Of a stretch of DNA of 7,832 nucleotides, positions 1 through 7,342 are shown one piece after another; the stretch's first letter is position 1; the number at the start of each line of letters is the position of its first letter. Source of the stretch: CAYLOP01 sp964385305 (lineage in GTDB: Bacteria > Chloroflexota > Anaerolineae > Anaerolineales > E44-bin32); NCBI GenBank assembly GCA_964385305.1, contig CAYLOP010000149.1, forward strand, positions 1 to 7,832. Direction: 5' to 3'. The position numbers and the translations under genes are program-made. The notes under the pieces are model-generated. The model searched no databases and was not told the origin of the DNA. It saw nothing but the letters and a program-made list of their open reading frames with translations.

Positions 1-993
1 CTGCCACGCCTGTGTGAACATGTCCAATGTGATGCCTGTTGCAGCGTGTACCGCGTGGTCTATGTCTTGCCCATCCGCCAACGCCAGTAGGAGGGTTTGA
101 AGGGCATCTGATCCATGGGTGAAAACCATGTAGCGTATGGTGTCCCATGTGAAGGCATTCAGGATTTCAAGCTCGTCGGCTTCACATACGTGATCCGAAG
201 GCAGTGTGCGGAGGCTATACGGCAGTCCCTCTAAAACGATCTTGCGAAGCGCCTTGAGCGACATGGCGACAGATTTTTCGCTTATCCCGCCGTCCACCGA
301 TCTGGCAATGTATGTGCTCAGCCCCTTGAGCATCCACTCTGTCTCCACGCCATTTTGATAGAGGATGGCGCGCGTGAGTGGGGTTACGAGAAACGCGGGC
401 AAATTGCCATCCGTCAAGCTAGACTGGATAACGATCTTGATCGCTTCTCCAGCTCCTGTCCAAGCGTAAAGATCCTCCTGCTCAGGAGGTGTGACCAAAA
501 TGGAGTGCTTGAAGCTCCATGTGTTCTCGTACAGTTTGATCGTCAGCTTGGTCGGGGTCTGAAAAGGCAGCATCTCTTCCAAGGCATGCAAGGTGTGCTC
601 CACTTCAACCAGAAGTTTTTGGGCAAATGCCTCTTGGCCGTTGGGGAACATAACGAGCACGCGATCGCTCTCGAGCGTTTGATAAGGTTGGCCGGCCCAA
701 CGGCGTTCACCATCGTGATTTGTAAGGGAGATGGTCTGGCGTAACGTGTAAGGATCAGCTTGGCTTTCATTATCGGAGAGGACGTACTCTGTGGTGACCT
801 CAGCTACAATTTGCCCGTCACTCAGCAGCGCTATAGGTTGTGCACGCAGTGTCCACTGCTCGACATTGTGGCTGAGGAGATCCTCAAACCAATGCTTCTG
901 TTCGGCGGCAAGTCCGGGGATTGTAGACTCGACTGTTGCGAGGAACGCGGACTCACTTCTCGCTAGGATCGCGTTTTCGCGCTTCTGCATGAG
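1..993 (-). repeat. Protein-level tandem repeat, unit 2: NTF2-like plus degenerate peptidase-MA-like module, cut by window edge
   Basis: Repeats the same order as unit 1 at nearly the same length: LMQKRENAILARSESAFLAT, then HWFEDL, the beta-rich part with RRWAGQPYQTL and VLVMFPNGQEAFAQKLL, then the helical part ending RYMVFTHGSDALQTLLLAL and TGITLDMFTQAWQ at the window edge. The AFLAT motifs of the two units are 342 residues apart and the FTxAWQ motifs 347. The HExxH position reads TPLTR (384-370) and the WL.EG position WMLKGL (336-319), again without zinc ligands. Confidence 0.7.
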
Positions 994-3900
994 TTCATCA
1001 AGTTCAGCTTGTATGCTCGCGAGACGATCGTTCCAGAAGCCTTGCCAGGCGGCTGTGAAGACCGTCGAATCCATGCCGAGCAAATCGATCATGATGGATT
1101 CGACGCCGTCGCCGGTTTGACACAGACCGTTTTGGCACGCGTTCCCGAAGGCAGCGATGAACCGTCCGACTCCCTCCCAGCCGAGCCTGTCTTGCAGGTA
1201 ACTGACAGCAGCCCAGCTTGCAGCTTCCTGGGGAATCTCAGCTTCATCCAGCATGCCCGAATTGAGAAACGGTAGAAACCTGGATTGGATCGCTTGGGGA
1301 TTTGTTTCGTTCTCAAGGACACTAGGTAGGCCCTGCCATAGCCACGGCGCAGCGCTCTCTTGCACACCGGACTCAGTCAGGGCGAGTTTGATAAACGCCT
1401 CCCGCCAAGCGGGTGTGGTTTCGATACTCTGGTCATAGATCAAAAGAATCAAGCCGGGCGAGACTGAGACAACCTGATCGCTTGAGATTGTGGGGCCTGC
1501 AATGGCTCTTAACGAACTCAAATTGGGCAGGAGCATGATGTCGGCTTTGATGGGTTTCGAAAGACCAAGCCGGTCGGCGACCTCTCGGTATTGCTCGGCT
1601 GCTTTCAACGCCAATCCTTCGGGGATCTGCGCATCCGCAGGGAGAGCAACTGTGAAGTTACCCTCCTGATATGAAGTTTCGAGCCTTTCTGTATCCGCCA
1701 AGGGGTAGCTAACAAGATCGGGACCTGCCCACTTCCATCCATCCGCACCGTTTGTGAACTTCGCCACAATGGATGCTTGGCTCGTTCGAGTCTCGCCTGC
1801 AACATCAGGAGATGGGTAGAGGATCTTAATTTCCACCGAAGCTGAAGCCGTATCTCCGAATACACGGATCGTTTCGGCGTTAATCTCGACTTCGCTAGGC
1901 GACAGCTGCTGTGCGTCTGCGAACCATGATCGATCCGTCTTGGAGGCATCCGGAGTCGATGTGGCGAGGAAAGCCAGGAGGTCATCTTCAAGGACAGCGG
2001 CAGCGCGTCGATCCAAGAGATCATGAATCCCCGGCTCGCCTTCAACGATTCCCAATGTAGCGAGCGTGGCGAGCTCGCCGACGGCGTTCAGCTTCCCGAT
2101 CTGGATCGTTGAGAGCGTGTCGGAAGGTCTGTGATAGGTGGGGATTTCCACATCTTCGCCGAACCAGCTCAACAGATTAGCCTGGATACCCGCTCTTATG
2201 AACGGTCCGTGATCGCTGCGTTGATGGTTGGATAAGGAAGTTTCAAGATTGAGCGATGTAGCGATGGATTGGAGATACTGCGCCCTGTTATTCAGGCCGT
2301 CGATGTACAGGGTATCTACACCGGCGCCGACCATGTCCATATGGAGCGAGGCCAGGGTATCTTCCAAGGCGTAGCGAGGATGCTCGACGTAATAGGTAGA
2401 CCCAATCAATCCGATCTCTTCCGCGTCCCACGCAGCAAAAAGCACGCTCCTGCGAGGGGTATAGCCTAGTTCGTGCCAGGAATATGCGATCTCAAGGAGC
2501 ACCGCCACACCGGATGCGTTGTCGTTCGCCCCCACCCAGGCCGGACCGTTGGGGGTCTGTCCCATATGATCATAGTGTGCGCCGAGGATGATGAGCTCGT
2601 CGCGATAGGACGGGTCACGGCCTGGAAGCACGCCGAGTACGTTGCGCCCGATGCATCCTTCCGCAGCGCAGGCTTCGGGTCCCGCGACGTCGATCACCAC
2701 CGTCGCCTCCGTCAGGAGAGGGAAGGAAGTGAAGCTAATGGACAAATCATTCAGGGTAAGACCGGTTCCTGTCAGAAGGTCTTCCGCAACGAACGGAGCG
2801 ATGCGGAGTGTTGGGATGGGTTCCGGAACCCACGCCTCGCGATTTGGGCGGCGGAAATCGATTGGCCAACTGTTTGAGCCTCCTAGCAGCAATAAACCAT
2901 TTGCGCCATGCTCAAGGGCATTCCGCGCCGCAGCGGTACCCGTCTGTTCTCGGCAAAATACCAGCTTGTCCACAGCATCCAGCGCGTCGAAATCACCGCG
3001 CTCGCAATTGTTCGCCCACACGACCTGACCGCTGACGGAGCCGTCACCTTCATACCAGTGGATGACTTCGGCAAAATCCTCATACGCGGTGTAATCTTCC
3101 ACAAGCGTGCCATCGGGCAATTCGATCGTCAGCAAAGGGACGTTCGTTAGGGAGATGTGGCTTACAGCGAAGGATTGGAAAAAGGTGCCGTCGTCTCCCG
3201 CAGGGAGTAGACCGTAGACGTCAAATTGACCCGCGATGTATTCGCCAGCCGCCCAGCCTTCGGGGGAGCCTGCTTGCCGGCCCAAGAAGGGCGGACCCGT
3301 TAAGGTCTCGATTTGTGCAGCGGCTCGTTCGGGATTGAATTTCGATGCCCGGGTGATTAAGTCCCCAAAAAGTGTGGAGGCACCGGGCTCATAGGGGAGG
3401 GTGGATGGTGCTGGGATGGCATCGGTTGTGTGTTCGAGCGTTGGGATGGCACTTTGGGGGGCATCGAACTCAGCGACGAAAGAGGGCGCCTGGATGGTTT
3501 GTCCAGACCTCGTTTGGATCGCCATGGGAGCGTCCGATGAAAACGAGTTGTTCCACAGAATGAGGCTAAAAGCCCAGGCAGCCATCACAAGCCAAACAAA
3601 CGCTAACACGGCGTATGAGTCAGGCCATGCTGCATGCTGGTACCACCTGCGAATTATGCGGAATAGGCTTCGATCGATTGCATCCTCACGAGGCTCGTGA
3701 GGTTGGAGTTTGAGGTAGGTCAGCGAGCGCCAAACCCACTCCAGTGGACCAAATTGATGGCGCGCCAACCACCACTGACTGATGCGTATTTGTGTAAGAT
3801 AGATCAAGAGCGTGAGAAGCAAGCCGAAGGTGGGATCTGTGCTTCCGAAGAGCCCCAATCCGTACTTATAGAAAAGCAGCGTTCCGATGATCGATTGGGT

Positions 3901-4542
3901 GATGTAATTACTTAAGGCCATGCGCCCAAGGTATGCCAATGGTTCCAGGCGTTGGAACCAGGTTTCGTGTTGTGCGAGCAAGATGATTGCGGTCACATAG
4001 AAGAGCATGAGAGCGGGAGCGCCGATTGTTCGACTTCCTACCCGAATGAGATTGTAGTAGGCATCTGGGATGCGGTTGCTCCATATCAAACTCGAGATAA
4101 AGATCCCGTTAAAGGTCACCCCAAACGCGAGACCGATCCACATCACCTTACGGACAAGGGGCAGGTGTTCTTGTAGGTTGTGAAAGATTTTTCGTTTACC
4201 AACCGTTAGACCGAGCAGAAACATTCCGAACACATTCCCGAAGGTGTAAATGAACCAGGAACGATCGCTGATGAACTCTTCAAGGCGCAGGTTCGTGATC
4301 TCAAGGTATGTCCCAGTTCGATAAAGATCTTTGCTGTATAGATTGTTCCTTAGGGGGAATGTCAGATCGGCGTACCATGCCCGAAAGCTGTCCATCACCT
4401 CACCCGGGATCCGTAAAATGATAGAGGCGAGCAAGGATAAACCAACGGCAACCAGGAGGATTTTTTCGGATCGACGGCGGAAGGTGAGCAGCAGCATCCC
4501 GTAAAGCGCATAGATGGTGAGGATATCCCCCGTCCAGAGGAA
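1..4542 (-). CDS. Giant multidomain protein: DUF418 membrane domain, M28 metallopeptidase, tandem peptidase-MA-like repeats (both ends missing)
   Basis: One uninterrupted frame of 1,514 codons runs from the assembly gap to the window edge, with no stop on translation by hand. Order: DUF418/YeiB-like polytopic membrane domain (4542 to ~3715); basic cytoplasmic linker with RIIRRW; an added transmembrane helix (~3618-3553); a Pro/Ser/Thr-rich linker (~3550-3400); an M28 metallopeptidase with a PA-like insert and a complete set of catalytic residues (~3390-2040); then two diverged copies of a ~330-residue NTF2-like plus gluzincin-like module (2019-994 and 993-1). Basic residues before the helix and none after it predict that the peptidase and repeats face outside the cytoplasm. 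The M28 part should act as an aminopeptidase or carboxypeptidase-like zinc enzyme; the substrate is unknown. It follows the ABC permease genes on the same strand, consistent with co-transcription. The N-terminus lies in the gap and the C-terminus beyond base 1. Confidence 0.9.
994..2019 (-). repeat. Protein-level tandem repeat, unit 1: NTF2-like plus degenerate peptidase-MA-like module
   Basis: Starts LLDRRAAAVLEDDLLAFLAT, with SWFAD shortly after, then a beta-rich NTF2-like stretch, then a gluzincin-like region ending WAAVSYLQDRLGWEGVG ... LGMDSTVFTAAWQGFW. This arrangement is characteristic of peptidase-MA-like proteins, in which HELTH and a WL.EG motif carry zinc. Here the HExxH position reads LALTE (1386-1372) and the WL.EG position reads WLWQGL (1344-1327), so zinc binding is probably lost. 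A CxxxxC pair (ACQNGLC, 1080-1060) suits an extracytoplasmic location. Confidence 0.7.
2040..3390 (-). other. M28 metallopeptidase domain with intact active site
   Basis: Opens with the usual M28 N-terminal segment (PFLGRQAGSPEGWAAGEYIAGQF, then a GLLPAGDDGTFFQSF run), contains a PA-like insert ending AARNALEHGANGLLLLGG (~2928-2876), then the core. All catalytic positions are present: zinc His in AHYDH (2577-2575), bridging Asp in GANDNASG (2523-2521), general-base and ligand Glu pair in WDAEE (2421-2416), zinc Asp in MDMVG (2337-2335), and zinc His in TYHRPSDTL (2133-2131). RSDHGPF at 2220-2200 is also typical. It should be a two-zinc exopeptidase. It is paralogous to the degenerate M28 domain of the upstream permease fusion. 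Confidence 0.92.
3715..4542 (-). other. DUF418 (YeiB-like) membrane domain
   Basis: Polytopic membrane region beginning directly after the gap with FLWTGDILTIYALYGMLLL, the conserved GDIL.xYAL motif of the YeiB/DUF418 family. Several hydrophobic helices follow, then the C-terminal signature: LGRMALSNYITQSIIGTLLF (around 3930-3870), YKYGLGLFG, and FGPLEWVWRSLTYLK (3753-3709). The family belongs to the membrane acyltransferase-like superfamily, and its biochemical function is poorly defined. The expected N-terminal RGxA helix region is hidden in the gap. Family assignment is firm; function is not. Confidence 0.88.
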
Positions 4543-4642
4543 NNNNNNNNNNNNNNNNNNNNNNNNNNNNNNNNNNNNNNNNNNNNNNNNNNNNNNNNNN
4601 NNNNNNNNNNNNNNNNNNNNNNNNNNNNNNNNNNNNNNNNNN
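4543..4642. other. Assembly gap, 100 N
   Basis: Exactly 100 consecutive N, the conventional placeholder for a scaffold join of unknown length. It hides the rest of the gene starting at 4776 and/or the first part of the DUF418 domain, which in family members usually needs about 100 residues before the GDIL motif that is found right after the gap. The true missing length is therefore probably larger than 100 bases. Confidence 0.95.
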
Positions 4643-4776
4643 CTGGTAAGGTAGGCAGTGTACCCGGATGAGGCGCTGAGGACCGTCTTGGCCGTCAAGG
4701 CAATCGTCGCGATCAGGAGGATCGTCGCAACGATGCCCGTTAGCAACCAGGCGATCTTGAGGGACGTGTTTTTCAT
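4643..4776 (-). CDS. N-terminal fragment of unrecognised membrane-anchored protein, cut by assembly gap
   Basis: Forty-four residues are visible before the run of N. The start is a short basic stretch (MKNTSLK) followed by one long hydrophobic segment (IAWLLTGIVATILLIATIALTA), then a polar region ending ASSGYTAYLT. This is either an N-terminal membrane anchor or an uncleaved signal; no lipobox cysteine is visible. I do not recognise the family. It begins 19 bases after the permease fusion with its own ribosome binding site, so it belongs to the same operon. The frame is in phase with the DUF418 reading frame beyond the gap if the gap were truly 100 bases, but the fragment lacks the LDxxRGxAxxGI-type start typical of DUF418/YeiB proteins. 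A separate gene, or a fused extra N-terminal domain, is therefore as likely as a DUF418 N-terminus. Confidence 0.6.
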
Positions 4777-4786
4777 CCTAAGGCAT

Positions 4787-4792
4787 CTCCCC
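4787..4792 (-). promoter_or_regulatory. Ribosome binding site for the gene starting at 4776
   Basis: GGGGAG on the minus strand sits 10 bases before the ATG at 4776-4774, inside the 19-base spacer after the TAA of the permease-M28 fusion. An ATG at 4786-4784 is followed almost at once by TAG and cannot be the start. The short spacer without any terminator-like hairpin supports one transcript. Confidence 0.65.
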
Positions 4793-4795
4793 AGG

Positions 4796-7342
4796 TTAAT
4801 ACACTGTCTGGCGAATGATCTTGGTCAGAGCGAGCGATAGAGCCTCGCCGATCTGTTGCATTTTCTCCACCTCGATGTTATCGAGGTTGTCTTCTGTAGG
4901 TGAAAAGTTGCCTCCTGCCCAACGGAAATAGACCCAATCTATACGGAGAGAAAGAAGTTCATTGTAAGACCACACGTTCTCATTAGAGAACGAAATCGGA
5001 ATGCCCACCTCAGCGGTCGTTTCCTGGATTAAACGTGCGAGCTCGTCACTGGATTCGGGATGAAGCTCTAGGACATCGGATCCTGCCCCAAGGTTATCCA
5101 AGAGAAAGATCGAATTAAGCACCAGTCGCGAGGATGGATTTCTTGTTGGAAGCCTTCTGTAGTGCCCCGCATCGTCGAGGTAGGCTTTCGCACCGAAATC
5201 CTCAGCGTTTCCTCCTCCCCAGGCGACAAAGAGTACAGATCTGCGAGCGTCTAGGTTTTGTTCATGCCACAGACGAACGATCTCCAGCATCACACCGATG
5301 CTGGAAGCGCTGTGATTGGCACCGGGATAGGCGGTCCCATCGGGGTCGGTGCCTAAGCCATCGTAAGTGGCGAATACAACCACAAGCTCATCCGCCAGGT
5401 CGAAATCTGAGCCGGGGATGTATCCAAGGACATGCTGGGTGGTGAATTCTTCAGGCTCAGCGAGTTTCAGCGACATTCTTGCTTTGGTCGCTAAATCACG
5501 CGTAATCCAGGGTGCTCCCCTTTGCCCCTCAAGAGTCCCTTCACCGAACAGCTCGTTGAGGGATATTCCAGCATGATCGAGGATAGCTTGGCCGACCTCT
5601 TGGCGAATTCGGAAGATCGGGATGGTTGGATTACGGAGATGTTCGGCGGGATCTTCAGGGTAGTGGATCTGCGAGCGGATGTTAGGACTGGAATTACTAC
5701 TGATCAGGAGGATGCCTTCTGCACCGCGTATAAGTGCCTCCACTGCGAAGTCGGGGGGGATGTTGTCGTCAAGTGCGAGAACGATCCTGTCGCGTAAATC
5801 CATACCCTTGAAGGATTCCGGCGTATAAGCCCCTGCGTTTGGTAAGAAGCCTACAAAGACGACAGTGGCTTCCGCGCTCCCACTCCCAGCGTGTCCATCT
5901 ATGAGGTAACCAAAGTCGAGTTGATGGTGAAATTCCTGAATTTCACGGCCATCTTCTCCGATCAGTTCTAGCGAAGGCTGTTCGATCGGGTGCACGATAT
6001 GAGTCTGAAAAGGATAGATATAGCTTTGATGCTGCCAGCCGGGCTCAAGGCCGTTTGCTTCAAACTGCTCGGCGATATAAGCCGCAGCTTCCGCACCCCC
6101 CTCTTGGCCGATCCTGCGCCCATCCATTTCGGCGAGAGCCTGGACATGTTGGAAGGCGGCCTCTCCACTGAAGGATTGGGCGACCTTTGCAAACCAGGGT
6201 GCTGGTCCGGAGTGATTGATGATGAAGACCGTCGCCAACGACAAAGCCCCGATAGCCGCGAGCGTGCGTTTGTGCAGTAACACCGCTGTATTGAGCCCGG
6301 ATTGCTCGATAAGGCGGCGTAGACCTTCCCCTAATGTGTTGAAACCTACGACAGAGATGAAGAAACCGATCGCTGGCGGAAACACAGCGAACGGCTTTGT
6401 CCGCAGGAATCGAAATCCGCCGGCAAGGATTGCACCCCATTCCGGAGTCTCAGCGAGGGTATAGAGCGTCACGGTATCAGTTCCGCTGAGATCCAAGGAG
6501 ATACGGCTCCCTCCCCCGATGTATACACCTATGAAACCCAATTCCCCTAAAAGCATCATGACCGCGCCCATTTCCAGGCAAGCAATAACAAGTAATTGGG
6601 GAAGGACATTGGGGAGGATGTGGCGTATAGCGAGCGAGAAACCCGTGGATCCTACAGAACGGGCGCCATCGATGAAAGGCATCTTGCGTAGCACTAAAAA
6701 TTCACTGCGTATATACTGCGCGATTTCTGTCCATCCGACTGCGGAGAGCGCGATGATGAAGACCGGTAGTCCGCGACGTATATCCAAACCATAGATCAGG
6801 AACATGCTGCTGATGAGCATCGGGACGGCAGTGATCACACCGATCGATCCCATGATTACCTGGTCGATTCCACTCCCTTCATTCCAACCAGCAAGACCGC
6901 CCAGTACTAGTCCGAGAAGTACGCGAACCATTGTGATGAAGGCACAGGCAATCAGTGTGTTGCGCGCGCCATGTAGGAGCAGGCTGAGCATATCGTTGCC
7001 CCATTGATCGGTCCCCAAGGGAAATTCGAGGGATGGGGGCAGGGGAGGGAGCTCGATGACCCCGCTGACTGCATCCCTCTTGACCGACTGTCCCGACAGG
7101 TAGGGATTCTCGGGCGCCCAGATGGGCCCGAACAGCACCAGAAGGAAGAGAGCAAAGACGATCAATGCACCGACCAAGAATGGTAAGTTTAGTAACACAT
7201 CCCTCGGCCGCAGTCTACCTTGTCGCATCGCTGGAGCCTGTTCTTCGAAGACGGTTCGACGGTTTTCCGTGAGGATTGAGAACCCACTCAGCTTTGCGCG
7301 GGGATGGAGGAATAGGGTGAGGATACGCTTCAGAAGGGTCAT
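4796..7342 (-). CDS. DppC/OppC-type ABC permease fused to a catalytically degenerate M28 peptidase domain
   Basis: 848 residues, whereas a plain DppC is about 280-320. Residues 1-45 form a cytoplasmic extension. Residues 46-345 are a DppC-type permease: first helix ~52-72, the signature FPLGTDQWGNDMLSLLLHGARNTL at 107-130, the ATPase-contact loop DGARSVGS...IRHILPN at 225-245, and ending FNTLGEGLRRL at 334-344. An additional hydrophobic helix at ~359-376, with basic residues before it and none just after, should carry the C-terminus outside. Residues ~396-848 follow the M28 plan: N-terminal LA.MDGRR..G..AAAYIAEQF segment, a PA-like insert (~480-560), and a peptidase core. In the core the metal and catalytic positions are altered (T659, H677, G711, N712, S814; only D749 kept), so peptidase activity is unlikely. 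The frame is intact with no stops, so this reads as a maintained pseudoenzyme rather than decay. It probably pairs with the upstream DppB-type subunit. Confidence 0.93.
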   Translation of the reverse strand: MTLLKRILTLFLHPRAKLSGFSILTENRRTVFEEQAPAMRQGRLRPRDVLLNLPFLVGALIVFALFLLVLFGPIWAPENPYLSGQSVKRDAVSGVIELPPLPPSLEFPLGTDQWGNDMLSLLLHGARNTLIACAFITMVRVLLGLVLGGLAGWNEGSGIDQVIMGSIGVITAVPMLISSMFLIYGLDIRRGLPVFIIALSAVGWTEIAQYIRSEFLVLRKMPFIDGARSVGSTGFSLAIRHILPNVLPQLLVIACLEMGAVMMLLGELGFIGVYIGGGSRISLDLSGTDTVTLYTLAETPEWGAILAGGFRFLRTKPFAVFPPAIGFFISVVGFNTLGEGLRRLIEQSGLNTAVLLHKRTLAAIGALSLATVFIINHSGPAPWFAKVAQSFSGEAAFQHVQALAEMDGRRIGQEGGAEAAAYIAEQFEANGLEPGWQHQSYIYPFQTHIVHPIEQPSLELIGEDGREIQEFHHQLDFGYLIDGHAGSGSAEATVVFVGFLPNAGAYTPESFKGMDLRDRIVLALDDNIPPDFAVEALIRGAEGILLISSNSSPNIRSQIHYPEDPAEHLRNPTIPIFRIRQEVGQAILDHAGISLNELFGEGTLEGQRGAPWITRDLATKARMSLKLAEPEEFTTQHVLGYIPGSDFDLADELVVVFATYDGLGTDPDGTAYPGANHSASSIGVMLEIVRLWHEQNLDARRSVLFVAWGGGNAEDFGAKAYLDDAGHYRRLPTRNPSSRLVLNSIFLLDNLGAGSDVLELHPESSDELARLIQETTAEVGIPISFSNENVWSYNELLSLRIDWVYFRWAGGNFSPTEDNLDNIEVEKMQQIGEALSLALTKIIRQTVY
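4799..6157 (-). other. Degenerate M28 peptidase domain of the permease fusion
   Basis: This is the M28 module of the permease fusion, residues ~396-848. Aligned by eye with the intact M28 domain encoded at 3390-2040, the His motif AHYDH is here ATYDG (658-662), GANDNASG is GANHSASS (674-681), WDAEE is WGGGN (708-712), the Asp motif MDMVG is LDNLG (748-752, Asp kept), and TYHRPSDTL is NFSPTEDNL (812-820). By M28 family knowledge these are the metal ligands, the bridging Asp and the general-base Glu; four of five ligands and the base are gone. Flanking structural residues such as RRSVLF and the LEI..W helix are conserved, so the fold is probably kept. Likely role: binding or scaffolding near the permease mouth (inference). 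Confidence 0.85.

Noticed and set aside
355..1438. Several plus-strand open frames of 60-130 codons across 355-1438
   Set aside because: They lie opposite the long minus-strand frame, which carries recognisable repeat and domain motifs throughout; the forward products show no family features, so they are shadows.
1605..2045. 146-codon minus-strand open frame
   Set aside because: It overlaps, in another frame, the end of the M28 domain and the start of repeat unit 1; its Arg/Ser-rich product has no recognisable motifs.
3390..3720. Possible gene boundary between the DUF418 and M28 parts
   Set aside because: Codon-by-codon translation is open throughout, and the region encodes a membrane helix plus a Pro/Ser-rich linker rather than a stop and new start; a fusion is the better reading.
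4543..4642. Run of N as a biological low-complexity element
   Set aside because: Exactly 100 ambiguous bases is an assembly convention, not sequence.
4777..4795. Terminator or promoter in the spacer after the permease fusion
   Set aside because: Only 19 bases, filled by a ribosome binding site, with no hairpin followed by a T-run and no promoter-like boxes.
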